A DNA stretch of 64,000 nucleotides from Stappia indica (GTDB taxonomy: Bacteria > Pseudomonadota > Alphaproteobacteria > Rhizobiales > Stappiaceae), in the NCBI RefSeq assembly GCF_020177335.1, contig NZ_JAIVMG010000005.1, positions 186,001 through 250,000 of the forward strand. Reading direction: 5' to 3'. The translations under genes were made by a program, and so were the position numbers. How positions within the stretch are numbered: position 1 is the stretch's first letter; every line of letters starts with the position of its first letter. This document shows, one piece after another, positions 26,922 through 36,528 of this stretch. The notes under the pieces were generated by a model. That model had not been told where the DNA came from, did no database searches, and saw only the letters and a program-made list of their open reading frames with translations.

Positions 26922-27863
26922 ATGACAGCATTTATCCTGAAGCGGCTCGGCTTTGCCGCGATCACGCTCTTTGCCGTTCTGACCATCGTCTTCTTCATCG
27001 TCCGGGTGCTGCCCGGCGATCCGGCGCTGGCAATCCTTGGCGACCAGGCCAGCCAGGCCGCGCTGGAGGCCCTCAGGGTCCGGCTGGGGCTGGATGTTCC
27101 GCTTTATCAGCAATATGTGGCGTTTCTCGGCGGGGTTCTGGTCGGTGACTGGGGCATCTCCATGGTGTCCGGCCGACCGGTGATCGAGGAGATCATCAAG
27201 GTTCTGCCGGCAACGCTGGAGCTGACCATCGCCTCGCTGATCCTCGGCGTCGTGGTCGGCATCCCCATCGGCGTCTGGTCGGCGGTGCGGCGCAACAAGC
27301 TGCCGGACTACCTCGCCCGCATCGGCTCGCTGCTTGGCCTGTCCTTTCCCGCCTTTGTCTCGGCGGTGCTGCTGCTGCTGTTCTTCTCCATCCAGCTCCG
27401 CTGGTTCCCGGTGATCAGCTCCGGTCAGGGCGGCAGCCTTGCCGACCGGCTGCGCGATCTGGCCCTTCCGGCGATCAATCTGGGGCTGATCATGGCCGCC
27501 TACATCACCCGGGTGACCCGCTCGGCCATGCTGGAGGTGCTTAACCAGGACTATGTGCGCACCGCCCATGCCAAGGGGCTGGTGTTCGCCGTCATCGTCT
27601 GGCGCCACTGCCTCCGGAACGCGCTGATCCCGGTGGTCACCGTGGTCGGTCTCTACCTCGGCATCCTGATCGGCAATTCGGTGCTGACCGAAATCGTCTT
27701 CAACCGTCCCGGCCTCGGCAAGCTGATCGTCGGCGCGCTCAACCAGCGCGACTACACCATGCTGCAGGGCATGATGGTGATCTACACGCTGATCGTCGTC
27801 CTGGTGAACCTTGTCACCGACCTGACCTACGGCCTGATCGACCCGAGGATCAAATACGCATGA
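26922..27863 (+). CDS. ABC permease, DppB type
   Basis: A 313-residue inner-membrane permease. It opens with the conserved DppB start FILKRLGFAAITLFAVLTIV and VRVLPGDPA. The ATPase-contact loop is VLNQDYVRTAHAKGL near residue 205, followed by RHCLRNALIPVVTVVG. It pairs with the next permease. Its stop overlaps the next ATG (ATGA). Confidence 0.92.
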   Translation: MTAFILKRLGFAAITLFAVLTIVFFIVRVLPGDPALAILGDQASQAALEALRVRLGLDVPLYQQYVAFLGGVLVGDWGISMVSGRPVIEEIIKVLPATLELTIASLILGVVVGIPIGVWSAVRRNKLPDYLARIGSLLGLSFPAFVSAVLLLLFFSIQLRWFPVISSGQGGSLADRLRDLALPAINLGLIMAAYITRVTRSAMLEVLNQDYVRTAHAKGLVFAVIVWRHCLRNALIPVVTVVGLYLGILIGNSVLTEIVFNRPGLGKLIVGALNQRDYTMLQGMMVIYTLIVVLVNLVTDLTYGLIDPRIKYA

Positions 27864-28765
27864 CGTCGCCCTCGCACTCTCCCCGCCTGTCGCGGTCGGC
27901 CTATCTCCGGATCGCGCTCGCCTCTCTCGCCGCAGGCTTGTTCAAGGCATTCAACGCCAACAAGACCTCCTGGATCGGGCTGGCAGTGTTCCTGATCGTC
28001 GCACTGCTCGCCCTGCTGGCGCCGGTCATCGCTCCTTATGACCCGCTCGACCAGAACATCCTCAACCGCCTCAAACCGCCCTCGGCGGCGCATTGGCTCG
28101 GCACCGATTATTACGGCCGCGACACGCTCTCGCGCATTCTCTGGGGCGCGCGGATCTCCCTCACCATCGGCCTGATGGCGATCGGATCGGCCATGGTCAT
28201 CGGCACATTGATCGGCATGATCGCCGGCTATTTCGGCGGCCGGACGGATCTTCTCATCATGCAGGTGATGGATGTGCTGCTCGCCTTCCCGTCGCTGATC
28301 CTCGGCCTGATCGTCGTCGCCATGCTCGGCCCGTCGGTCGCCAATCTGGTGATCGCCATCGCCCTGACCGCCATTCCGCCGTTTTCGCGGATCGCCCGGG
28401 CGCCGACCATTGCGGTCAAGAACCGCGAGTTCATCGAGGCGGGCCATGCGCTCGGCTACTCGCATCCGCGGCTGATGTTCGGGCATATCCTGCCCAACAT
28501 CGCACCTGAGGTGCTGGTGATGGGCTCCCTTTGGCTGGCGACCGCCATCCGGGTGGAGGCGTCGCTCGCCTTCATCGGCCTTGGCGTCAACCCGCCGACC
28601 GCCACCTGGGGCGGCATGATCCGCGAGGGCTTCGAGAACATTCTCGACAGTTTCTGGCTGGCCCTTTTCCCCTCGCTCGCGATCCTGATCGTCGTCTTTT
28701 CCTTGAACCTTCTGGGCGATGGCCTGCGCGATGCGGTCGATCCCCGGCTGAAGGGGGAACAATGA
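27860..28765 (+). CDS. ABC permease, DppC type
   Basis: A 301-residue inner-membrane permease. The family features [20 protein letters not shown] near residue 78, the EAA-type loop [20 protein letters not shown] near 188 and [12 protein letters not shown] near 250 are present. It completes the channel with the DppB-type subunit. It overlaps the ATPase gene start by four bases. Confidence 0.92.
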   Translation: MTSPSHSPRLSRSAYLRIALASLAAGLFKAFNANKTSWIGLAVFLIVALLALLAPVIAPYDPLDQNILNRLKPPSAAHWLGTDYYGRDTLSRILWGARISLTIGLMAIGSAMVIGTLIGMIAGYFGGRTDLLIMQVMDVLLAFPSLILGLIVVAMLGPSVANLVIAIALTAIPPFSRIARAPTIAVKNREFIEAGHALGYSHPRLMFGHILPNIAPEVLVMGSLWLATAIRVEASLAFIGLGVNPPTATWGGMIREGFENILDSFWLALFPSLAILIVVFSLNLLGDGLRDAVDPRLKGEQ

Positions 28766-30558
28766 CCCATCCCATCCTTTCGGTAGACAATCTGACCACC
28801 TCCTTCCGGGTCGATGGCGACTGGGTTCCGGTGGTGCGGGACGTCAGCTTCACCGTCGACCGGGGCGAGACCGTCGCCATCGTCGGCGAATCCGGGTCCG
28901 GCAAATCGGTCACCGCCCTGTCGATCATGCGGCTGGTGCAACAGAGCCACGGCCGGATCGAAGGAGCGATCACCCTTGATGGCGTTGACCTTCTCGGCCT
29001 CGACGAGCCGGCAATGCGCGATGTGCGCGGCGGCGATATCGGCATGATCTTCCAGGAGCCGATGACCAGCCTCAACCCGGTGCTGAAGATCGGCTTTCAG
29101 GTCGGCGAGGTGCTGCGCCGGCATCGCGGCATGAGCGCCGCCGAGGCGGACCGGGAGGTTCTGCGGCTGTTCGATCTGGTGCGCATTCCCGACGCGCGGC
29201 GGCGGATCGACGAGTACCCGCACAGCTTTTCCGGCGGCATGCGCCAGCGGGCGATGATCGCCATGGCACTCGCCTGCCAGCCCAAGCTTCTGATCGCCGA
29301 CGAGCCGACCACGGCGCTCGACGTAACGATCCAGGCGCAGATCCTGGAGCTGATCCGCGAGCTTCAAAAAGAGATCGGCATGGCGGTGATGTTCATCACC
29401 CATGACATGGGCGTGGTCGCCGAGATTTCCGACCGGGTCGTGGTCATGCTGCGCGGCGACAAGGTCGAGGAAGCGCCGGTGCGCGAGCTCTTCGCCGCGC
29501 CAAAGCACAATTACACCCGGATGCTGCTCGGCGCCGTGCCGAAGCTCGGCGGGCTGGGCGACACGCAGACGCCGCGGCGCTTCCCCACGCTCGACAGCAA
29601 CGGCACCGGCCCGGAGCCGGACAACGAGGCCGATCACCGGGGCAAGACCATTCTGGAGGTTCGCAACCTGACCACGCGCTTTGCCGTGCGCGGCGGGCTC
29701 CTGAACCGCCCGGTCGGCAATGTCCATGCGGTGGAGAATGTGTCCCTGTCGCTCGCCGCCGGTGAAACCCTCGCCCTTGTCGGCGAATCCGGCTGCGGCA
29801 AGTCGACCACCGGACGCTCGATCCTGCGGTTGATCGAACCGGTGGCCGGCGAAATCCTGTTCGAGGGGCAGGACCTGATGGCGGCCAGCCACGCCGAGCT
29901 GCGTCAGGCGCGCCGGCGGATGCAGATGATCTTTCAGGACCCTTACGGCTCGCTCAACCCGCGCAAGGCGGTCGGCGCCGCCATCGCCGAACCGATGCAT
30001 GTGCATGGGCTGATGGACAGCGCGCGGATCGGCGAGCGCGTCACCGAGCTTCTGCGTCTGGTCGGGCTGGACGAGGAGCACGCCCTCCGCTTCCCGCACG
30101 AGTTTTCCGGCGGGCAGCGCCAGCGTATCTGCATCGCCCGCAGCCTTGCCCTCAACCCCAGCCTGATCGTCGCCGATGAATCGGTCTCCGCCCTCGATGC
30201 CTCGATCAAGGCACAGGTGGTGAACCTGATGCTCGACCTCCAGCGGGAACTGGATCTGGCCTATCTGTTCATCAGCCACGACATCGCCGTGGTGGAGCGG
30301 GTCAGCCACCGCATCGCCGTGATGCTGCTGGGCGAGATCGTCGAGACCGGCCCCAGGGACAAGATCCTGCGCGATCCGCAACACCCCTACACGAAAAAGC
30401 TGATCGAGGCGGTGCCGATCCCCAACCCGGAGACGCGGCGCGAGCGCGGCGGCCTGATCACCGACGAATTGATGAGCCCGGTGCGCGCCCTCGACTGGAC
30501 CCATCCGGCCACCCGGATGCACGCCGTGTCCGAGGATCATTTCGTGCGCGAGTTCTAG
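28762..30558 (+). CDS. Fused DppD-DppF dual ATPase of the peptide-type ABC importer
   Basis: A 598-residue protein with two complete nucleotide-binding domains in one chain. The first has Walker [10 protein letters not shown], signature [15 protein letters not shown] and [13 protein letters not shown]. The second, from about residue 295, has [24 protein letters not shown] and [12 protein letters not shown]. Each half ends with the oligopeptide-type C-terminal extension ([16 protein letters not shown]). Many relatives carry separate DppD and DppF; fused forms are common in rhizobia. ATG 28762 overlaps the DppC-type stop. Confidence 0.93.
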   Translation: MTHPILSVDNLTTSFRVDGDWVPVVRDVSFTVDRGETVAIVGESGSGKSVTALSIMRLVQQSHGRIEGAITLDGVDLLGLDEPAMRDVRGGDIGMIFQEPMTSLNPVLKIGFQVGEVLRRHRGMSAAEADREVLRLFDLVRIPDARRRIDEYPHSFSGGMRQRAMIAMALACQPKLLIADEPTTALDVTIQAQILELIRELQKEIGMAVMFITHDMGVVAEISDRVVVMLRGDKVEEAPVRELFAAPKHNYTRMLLGAVPKLGGLGDTQTPRRFPTLDSNGTGPEPDNEADHRGKTILEVRNLTTRFAVRGGLLNRPVGNVHAVENVSLSLAAGETLALVGESGCGKSTTGRSILRLIEPVAGEILFEGQDLMAASHAELRQARRRMQMIFQDPYGSLNPRKAVGAAIAEPMHVHGLMDSARIGERVTELLRLVGLDEEHALRFPHEFSGGQRQRICIARSLALNPSLIVADESVSALDASIKAQVVNLMLDLQRELDLAYLFISHDIAVVERVSHRIAVMLLGEIVETGPRDKILRDPQHPYTKKLIEAVPIPNPETRRERGGLITDELMSPVRALDWTHPATRMHAVSEDHFVREF

Positions 30559-30616
30559 GCACGCGCGTTGATCGCGGCTACCGATGGCGCAAGGCCCGCG
30601 CCATCAGCACGCACAC

Positions 30617-31630
30617 CTACCGCCGTTGCGGCGTCCTGTTGCGCGGCCGATGCAAGGTGGTGGCCGGCGCCTCGCCGAACTGCGCGCGATAGGCGCGCGA
30701 GAAATTGGCCACATGCCGGTAGCCGAGCCGGATCGCCACTTCGCTGACGGGCAGCTTCTCCTCATGCAACAGGCGCCGGGCGGCCCGCAGCCGCTCGCCG
30801 CGCACGAAGGCCGCCAGGCTGACACCGCGCAGCGCCTTGAACATCTGCTCCACCCGCGCCAGCTTCAACCCCGCCTGGGCGGCGAAGGTGCGGCCGGCGA
30901 GAGTGTCATCGAGATGGTCGCGGATATGCGCCAACATCTCGTCGAAGCGCATCAGCTCCCAGGCGGTGAAGGGCTGCCCGACCGGATTGTGCTCGCAAAA
31001 CGCGCGAAGCGCCTGGCTGAACAGTTGTTTGCCCAGCCCCTCGATGGTCATCGCCCGCAGCGGCCCGTCGAGGCTGGGGCCAAAAAGATCCGTCGCCAGT
31101 GTCTTGACGCTGGCTGGCAACGGCAAGGTCTCGAACCGCTCCAGCGTCTTGCCGCGCTCCATGAAGGGGGCGAGCCGCAGCGGCATGGTTCCGTTCAGTT
31201 GCTGCTTCAGGATGCGCAAGGACACCGCCACGCCGGTATGCCGGATCAACATTCCGGCGGGCAGGTCCAGCACGAACCCGGAAGGGCCCACCCGCATCAG
31301 CGCCAAAGTGTCTTCCGCCATGGCGCAGGTCTTGCCGCCAAGGGTGCTCAGCGCGGCGGACCCGGCCAGTTGCACTGAAAAGCCGAGCCAGGGCTGCGGC
31401 AACTGGTTGGGGACGGTGAAGCGACAATCGGCGACCGCTTCGATCTCCGAGCGGTAGATGGCAACGCCCTTGTCGAAGACGAGCCGTTCGACCCGTCCCT
31501 GGGCGCCGGGAATGGCAATGGCGTTGCCACCGACCATGCGCCATTCCGGCGCGTCAACGCCTTGATCCATGCGCTCCGCCGTGCCCCCACCCTTGCCCGC
31601 TGTTTTGCACACCTCGTCACCGCGCGTCAT
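30617..31630 (-). CDS. AraC-family transcriptional regulator
   Basis: A 337-residue regulator. Two C-terminal helix-turn-helix units are visible: FAAQAGLKLARVEQMFKALR, then VSEVAIRLGYRHVANFSRAY, ending in the usual FGEAP. The N-terminal 230 residues form an unassigned effector domain; overall layout and length recall the PchR/YbtA group, but no ligand motif is clear. It faces away from the autotransporter at 31767, with direct repeats near its own start, so it may control that gene. Confidence 0.9.
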   Translation of the reverse strand: MTRGDEVCKTAGKGGGTAERMDQGVDAPEWRMVGGNAIAIPGAQGRVERLVFDKGVAIYRSEIEAVADCRFTVPNQLPQPWLGFSVQLAGSAALSTLGGKTCAMAEDTLALMRVGPSGFVLDLPAGMLIRHTGVAVSLRILKQQLNGTMPLRLAPFMERGKTLERFETLPLPASVKTLATDLFGPSLDGPLRAMTIEGLGKQLFSQALRAFCEHNPVGQPFTAWELMRFDEMLAHIRDHLDDTLAGRTFAAQAGLKLARVEQMFKALRGVSLAAFVRGERLRAARRLLHEEKLPVSEVAIRLGYRHVANFSRAYRAQFGEAPATTLHRPRNRTPQRR

Positions 31631-31633
31631 GAC

Positions 31634-31661
31634 AAATGATAACTCCCCGTCAAAATGATAA
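31634..31661. promoter_or_regulatory. Two direct AAATGATAA repeats, candidate AraC-type site
   Basis: AAATGATAA occurs at 31634-31642 and 31653-31661, 19 bases apart start to start, within four bases of the AraC start codon. Spacing near two helical turns fits AraC dimers. The AT-rich GATAA elements also resemble half of a Fur box. Further right, GGCTATTC (31673-31680) and GAATAGCC (31746-31753) flank the palindrome GATCCGCGGATC (31715-31726). Confidence 0.45.
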
Positions 31662-31766
31662 AAAAATCAGATGGCTATTCCAATAGCGGACTTTTACCGT
31701 TCGGCCAATCTCCGGATCCGCGGATCTCCGGACCCTTGATCATTTGAATAGCCAGAGACGTCCCCC

Positions 31767-34700
31767 ATGAAATCAGTGATGCCGTCGAGACCCTGCACCG
31801 CGCGGAAGACGATGGAGGCGAGAAAGACCTGGCTGCGTGCCAGCACCGCGTTGTTGGCCGCGGCATTGATGTGTCCCGCCTCTTCCGGATGGGCTCAGGA
31901 GGTCATCAACGGGTCTTATGAAACCGTCGATGGCGGCGGCACCGGCACCCGGCCAAGTCCCTGGACAATCCCGGGCAGCCTGACCGTCAGCGAGACCCTG
32001 ACCAGCGGATTGTACATCCAGAATGGCGGCGTCGTCAGCGCCAGCGAGGTTCTGCTGGGTGCAAACCCGGGCGGGGATGGAACGCTTCGGCTCACAGGCA
32101 CGGTTTCCCAGCGCGGCGCTCTGGAAACCGGTCAGGTCAGCGTGGGCGCGGGCAGCGGCACGCTCCGCTTTGACGGCGGCATCCTCCGCCTCACTGGCGA
32201 TCAGACGGATCTGTTCGCCGGCTTCGACCCCGGCGACATCACGATCGGCTACAACAACGCGTATATCGACACGCAAGGATTTTCGGTCAAAACCTCCCAC
32301 GGTCTCCAGGGCTTGGGCGGTGTGCTCAAATCCGGGTCCGGCACGCTGACCCTGACCGGCGACAACAGCTACGCGGGGGGCACCACGGTGTACGGCGGCA
32401 CCCTGGAGGTCGACGGCGGCAGCATCGACCACGCCTCCGGGCACGTCTACGTCGCAGTAAGCAGTGGCGACAACGCTTCCCTCGTCATTCGCAATGGCGG
32501 CACGGTTGACGCCTACAACGGTCAGATCGGCTGGGGCACGGGAGCAACCGGCGCGGTGTTGGTGACGGATGCCGGCTCGCGCTGGAGCAGTGGCGGTATC
32601 CTGAATGTCGGCGGCTTCGGCGCAGGCACGCTGACCATCCAGAATGGCGGTCTGGTCGAGAGCCAGAACAGCCACATCGGCTATTCCAGCACTGGCACCG
32701 GCCAGGTCCTGGTCTCCGGCAGCGGATCGCGCTGGACGGTCACGGGCGAATTGCAGGTCGGCCGCATGGGCACCGGTGCCATGGTCATTGAGGATGGCGG
32801 AACGGTCAGCAGCACCCGCGCCATGCTCGGCGATGAAGGAACCGGCACCGGCACCGTCCTGGTGACCGGTTCTGGGTCGCTCTGGGACGTTGCAGGCGAA
32901 CTCGCCGTCGGCTTTGCCGGGCAAGGCACCCTCACCATCGCCGATGGTGCCCGGGTGTCGTCGGACACCACAGTTGTCGGCAGCTTCAGCGCCGCCAGCG
33001 GCACGGTGATCCTCAGCGGGACGCCGGGCGCGCGCGGTGTCTTGGAAACCAATCAGGTCTCCGAACGCTCTGGCGACGGCAATTTCATCTTCGATGGCGG
33101 CATTCTGCGCCTGACCGACAATCAGACCAATCTGTTTGCCGCCTTCGATGCCGGCGACATCACCCTTGCCGCCGGAGGCGGCTTCATCGACACCCAGGGC
33201 TTTTCGGTCTACAGCAGCGCGGTTCTTGACGGCGTCGGCGGCTTGACCAAGCAAGGCAGCGGCAAGCTGACGCTGAGCGGCGCCAATACCTACACCGGGG
33301 CTACGGTGGTTGAAGCCGGCACGCTGGTGCTGACCAACGGTCAGGCGATCGCCGACACCGGCGCGGTGGTCCTCCAGGGCGGCGTGCTACGGCTCATAAG
33401 CAGCGAGACCATTGGCTCCCTGAGCGGCCTTGCCGGGACCAGTATCGAGCTTCAGGGCAACACGCTGACAGCTGGTGGCAATGGTGCCAACACCACGCTG
33501 GCGGGCACCTTCACCGGCCCCGGCGGGTTTCACAAGACCGGCGCCGGCACGCTGACCCTGACCGGAGACAACTCCGGCTTCAACGGGACCACTGAAGTTT
33601 CTGGCGGCACGCTGATCGTCGGGGTTGGCGGCAGCGGCGCGCTGGGCGGCACGCTGGATGTTCTGAACGGCGGCGCGCTGGGCGGCTCGGGCACGGTGGG
33701 CACAGTCACCGTTGGCTCCGGGGGCATCTTGCGGCCGGGCAATTCCATCAGCACACAGAACGTGGCCGGCGACCTGACCTTTGAGAGCGGCTCGGCCTAT
33801 GAGGTGGAGGTCGACAGCGCCGGACACAGCGACCTGATCGCCGCGACCGGCCAGGTGACCATCAATGGCGGCACGGTCAATGTCCGTGCCGAAAACGGCC
33901 TGGATGACGGATCGACCTACGATCCAAGCACCACCTACACCATCCTGACCGGGACCGGCGGTGTCACCGGCACCTTCGACACGGTGACGGACAACTTCGC
34001 CTTCCTCAACGCTTCGCTTTCCTATGATCCCAACGCCGTTCATCTCACCCTTGTGCGCAACGACACGGATTTCGCCAGCCTCGCCGACACGCCCAATCAG
34101 CGGCACGCGGCCCAGGGCGCCGAAAGCCTCGACCCGACCAACGACCTCGTCAAGGCGATCGTCGGGCTGAGCACCACCGAAGCCCCCCGGGCCTTCGATG
34201 CCATCTCCGGCGAAATCCACGCCTCGGCGAAGACCGGCTTCATCACCGACAGCCGCCTGATCCGCGACCTGGCCACCAACCGGGTGCGCGTTGCCTTCGA
34301 GGAGGCCGCAGCCGCCGCGCCGGTCGGAACGGACCGCTCCACGCCAGTGGCGCTCTGGGGCGCCGGCTTCGGCTCCTGGAACAACATCTCCGGCAACGGC
34401 AACGCGGCCGGCAGCACGCACTCCAGCGGCGGCCTGCTCGTGGGCGCCGATGCGATGGCCGGAGACTGGCGCCTCGGCCTGATGGCCGGCTACAGTCACT
34501 CGTCTTTCCAGGTGGATGAACGCGCCTCCTCCGGCAGCAGCGACAACTTCCACCTCGGTTTTTACGGCGGGCGGCAATGGGGCGCGGTCGGCCTGAGCGC
34601 CGGTGTTGCCTACTCCTGGCATGACATCGGAACCACCCGCACCGTTGCCTTCAGCGGCTTCCGCGACACGCTTTCGGGCAAGTATCACGCAGGCACCGCG

Positions 34701-35162
34701 CAAGCCTTCGGTGAATTGGGCTACCGGGTCGAAACGAAAGCGGTGACCCTCGATCCATTCGTCAGCCTGGCGCATGTCAGCCATTCGACCGGCGGCTATA
34801 CCGAAAAGGGCGGCGCGGCGGCGCTGGTGGCAGGGCGTCAGACCACCGATGTCACCTTCACCACGCTCGGCCTGCGTGCCAGACGGGATATTCGCCTTGG
34901 CGGCCTCAGCGGTGTGCTGCACGGCATGGGCGGCTGGCAGCACGCCTTCGGCGACATCACCCCCGACGCCACCCACGCGCTTGTCGGCGGCAGTGCCTTC
35001 ACCGTGACCGGGGTTCCGCTCGCCACCGACGCGGCCATCATTGAGGCCGGGTTGAACCTTGGCCTTGAGGCCGGCGCCGTGCTGGGGCTGTCCTACAATG
35101 GGCAAATCGCCGGTGATGCGCAGAGCCACAGCCTCAACGCCAAGCTCGGCTTCGCGTTCTGA
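31767..35162 (+). CDS. Autotransporter (type Va secretion) with repeat-built passenger
   Basis: A 1131-residue outer-membrane protein. A signal peptide ends near SSGWA-QEV; ATG 31812 is a possible later start that keeps it. The passenger (about 46-760) is beta-helix-like. It has autotransporter beta-strand repeats (LKSGSGTLTLTGDNSYAGG, LTKQGSGKLTLSGANTYTGA, FHKTGAGTLTLTGDN) and three 50-residue tandem repeats. The last 270 residues form a beta-barrel starting at VALWGAGFGSW and ending in Phe (LNAKLGFAF), as needed for Bam insertion. No protease triad or RGD is obvious in the passenger, so adhesion or biofilm function is only a guess. It is likely monocistronic, closed by a bidirectional terminator. 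Confidence 0.92.
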   Translation: MKSVMPSRPCTARKTMEARKTWLRASTALLAAALMCPASSGWAQEVINGSYETVDGGGTGTRPSPWTIPGSLTVSETLTSGLYIQNGGVVSASEVLLGANPGGDGTLRLTGTVSQRGALETGQVSVGAGSGTLRFDGGILRLTGDQTDLFAGFDPGDITIGYNNAYIDTQGFSVKTSHGLQGLGGVLKSGSGTLTLTGDNSYAGGTTVYGGTLEVDGGSIDHASGHVYVAVSSGDNASLVIRNGGTVDAYNGQIGWGTGATGAVLVTDAGSRWSSGGILNVGGFGAGTLTIQNGGLVESQNSHIGYSSTGTGQVLVSGSGSRWTVTGELQVGRMGTGAMVIEDGGTVSSTRAMLGDEGTGTGTVLVTGSGSLWDVAGELAVGFAGQGTLTIADGARVSSDTTVVGSFSAASGTVILSGTPGARGVLETNQVSERSGDGNFIFDGGILRLTDNQTNLFAAFDAGDITLAAGGGFIDTQGFSVYSSAVLDGVGGLTKQGSGKLTLSGANTYTGATVVEAGTLVLTNGQAIADTGAVVLQGGVLRLISSETIGSLSGLAGTSIELQGNTLTAGGNGANTTLAGTFTGPGGFHKTGAGTLTLTGDNSGFNGTTEVSGGTLIVGVGGSGALGGTLDVLNGGALGGSGTVGTVTVGSGGILRPGNSISTQNVAGDLTFESGSAYEVEVDSAGHSDLIAATGQVTINGGTVNVRAENGLDDGSTYDPSTTYTILTGTGGVTGTFDTVTDNFAFLNASLSYDPNAVHLTLVRNDTDFASLADTPNQRHAAQGAESLDPTNDLVKAIVGLSTTEAPRAFDAISGEIHASAKTGFITDSRLIRDLATNRVRVAFEEAAAAAPVGTDRSTPVALWGAGFGSWNNISGNGNAAGSTHSSGGLLVGADAMAGDWRLGLMAGYSHSSFQVDERASSGSSDNFHLGFYGGRQWGAVGLSAGVAYSWHDIGTTRTVAFSGFRDTLSGKYHAGTAQAFGELGYRVETKAVTLDPFVSLAHVSHSTGGYTEKGGAAALVAGRQTTDVTFTTLGLRARRDIRLGGLSGVLHGMGGWQHAFGDITPDATHALVGGSAFTVTGVPLATDAAIIEAGLNLGLEAGAVLGLSYNGQIAGDAQSHSLNAKLGFAF
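32496..33044 (+). repeat. 150-base tandem repeats in the autotransporter passenger
   Basis: Three consecutive 50-codon units run 32496-32645, 32646-32795 and 32796-32945, with a fourth partial unit to about 33044. Each begins GG-x-V, has G-x-VLV-x-G-SxW in the middle and ends G-TLTI or a variant. They are diverged at DNA level. The segments before (about 32080-32415) and after (about 33000-33325) are themselves related copies sharing LETxQVS, FDGGILRLT, FIDTQGFSV or close variants. Confidence 0.85.
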
Positions 35163-35184
35163 TCCAGCGCCAAACAGATGATGT

Positions 35185-35231
35185 CGGCTTTCAGGATATC
35201 GGGGGGCGTCCCGGCCTTGTCCTGAAAGCCG
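35185..35231. terminator. Bidirectional stem-loop between convergent genes
   Basis: CGGCTTTCAGGA (35185-35196) pairs perfectly with TCCTGAAAGCCG (35220-35231), with a GGG/CCC hairpin in the loop. It sits 22 bases past the autotransporter stop and four bases past the end of the minus-strand gene, so it can terminate both. Confidence 0.75.
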
Positions 35232-35235
35232 GCCT

Positions 35236-36528
35236 TCACCGCCCGCCCTCCTCCTTCCAGCCAGAAGCGGCCCGGTCGATCAGGGCATCGACCTCCGCCT
35301 TCAGGGTTTCACCCGCTGCTGCCGCCGATTGCGCCTTTTGCGCCAGCCGGTCGGCCACGAGCGCGGTGCCCCGCACCTCTCCCCTTTCGGGATGCTGTCT
35401 CCATCCCCAGCAATCTCCCACCGGCACAAGCCCCGGGTCAGGCTGCGGAAAGCCTGCGTCCTCCGGCCAGAGCACCCCGCCGAAAGCTCCCGGCCAATTC
35501 GCCACCGTGCTGACCAGCGGCCGCTCGAACCGTTTGCGGGTCTTGAAATGGCCGAAGTCAACCACTTCCAGGCCGCTGCTGCGTCCCGACCGGGCGATCT
35601 GAATGTTCACCCCCTCCACCTCAATGGGAAACCGGCGTCCCTCGAAACCGGCGAGCAGCGCCTCCGGTACCCGCGCCGGCGCCTTCAGACCCGGGCAGTC
35701 GCTCAGCCAGACACCGTCGGGCTTCCTGTCGAGGCGGATCGGGTCATCCGCCGAGCTGGTCAGGCCGAAGCGGCGCAGCATCAGCTCCACGCTCAGACAA
35801 GCGCGCTGCTCCTCCGAGCGGGCAATCGGCAGATCCGAGACCCAGGAGCGCAGATGCCCACGCCGCACGCAGACCGCCGCCGGCAAGCGTGCGCCGGTTT
35901 CGTCCAGGATTGCAAAGCCAAGATCGATGATCGCGTAGATCGGCAGGCTGGCGCAGGGCGCCTCGCAGTGGTGGAACACCGCGCCGACAAGGCGCGACCA
36001 CAGATACTCCTCAAAGGCCTCGGACAGGCTCATCAACCCGTTGGAATAGGCGCGCCGCTGCGGCGTGCAGCCGGGCCCCACGCCGACACCCTTGATATCG
36101 AGCCACACCTTGTCCGGGCGTGGCTCGACCACGCTCGCACCCGCCAGATGTGGCAGGTTCGACCGCGCCCAGCCGGGCACCGGATCGTCGACAAGGCGAA
36201 AGCAGGCGCGGCCATAGCGCGGCGGCCGGAACCCCTCAAGCTTCCGGTCGCCGACGGGGATGGCAGCGTTCACCGTGTCATGGGAAAGCTGCTCTTGCGA
36301 GACGATCGCGGCTTCCTGCAACAGCCAAGCGCGCATTGCCGCGACAAAGCCGGCGCGGACCTTTGGCGTCAGCCTTGCCAAATCCACATCCAGATCCATG
36401 GCCAGAGCCGGCGCGTCGAACAGCACGACGCGCCCCGTTTCCACGGCCCGGAACCGCTCGCTCAAGGATGGCGCGCGGTCCGGCGAGGGGGGATCGGGAC
36501 TGGGCGAGGCAAGCGATGCGGTCGTCAA
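35236..36528 (-). CDS. Divergent SelO-like pseudokinase-fold protein (putative AMPylase)
   Basis: A 430-residue cytoplasmic protein I do not recognise as a named family. Its motif order parallels SelO, the protein AMP-transferase with a kinase fold: RYGRACF near 105, WLDIKGVGVG with Lys146 (SelO LKGAG), SLSEAFEEYLWSRL with Glu174 (SelO IREFL), AAVCVRRGHLRSW near 217, EGVNIQI with Asn308 (SelO MNTDN) and EVVDFGHF with Asp324 (SelO DYGPF). These would be the nucleotide and metal residues. It is shorter than typical SelO and much diverged. It overlaps the upstream repeat-protein gene by four bases and diverges from the carbamoyltransferase operon. The family call is by-eye inference. Confidence 0.5.
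   Translation of the reverse strand: MTTASLASPSPDPPSPDRAPSLSERFRAVETGRVVLFDAPALAMDLDVDLARLTPKVRAGFVAAMRAWLLQEAAIVSQEQLSHDTVNAAIPVGDRKLEGFRPPRYGRACFRLVDDPVPGWARSNLPHLAGASVVEPRPDKVWLDIKGVGVGPGCTPQRRAYSNGLMSLSEAFEEYLWSRLVGAVFHHCEAPCASLPIYAIIDLGFAILDETGARLPAAVCVRRGHLRSWVSDLPIARSEEQRACLSVELMLRRFGLTSSADDPIRLDRKPDGVWLSDCPGLKAPARVPEALLAGFEGRRFPIEVEGVNIQIARSGRSSGLEVVDFGHFKTRKRFERPLVSTVANWPGAFGGVLWPEDAGFPQPDPGLVPVGDCWGWRQHPERGEVRGTALVADRLAQKAQSAAAAGETLKAEVDALIDRAASGWKEEGGR

Noticed and set aside
28456-30540. 694-codon minus-strand open frame opposite the fused ATPase gene
   Set aside because: The plus strand encodes a complete dual ABC ATPase with all motifs; the antisense frame has no recognisable domain.
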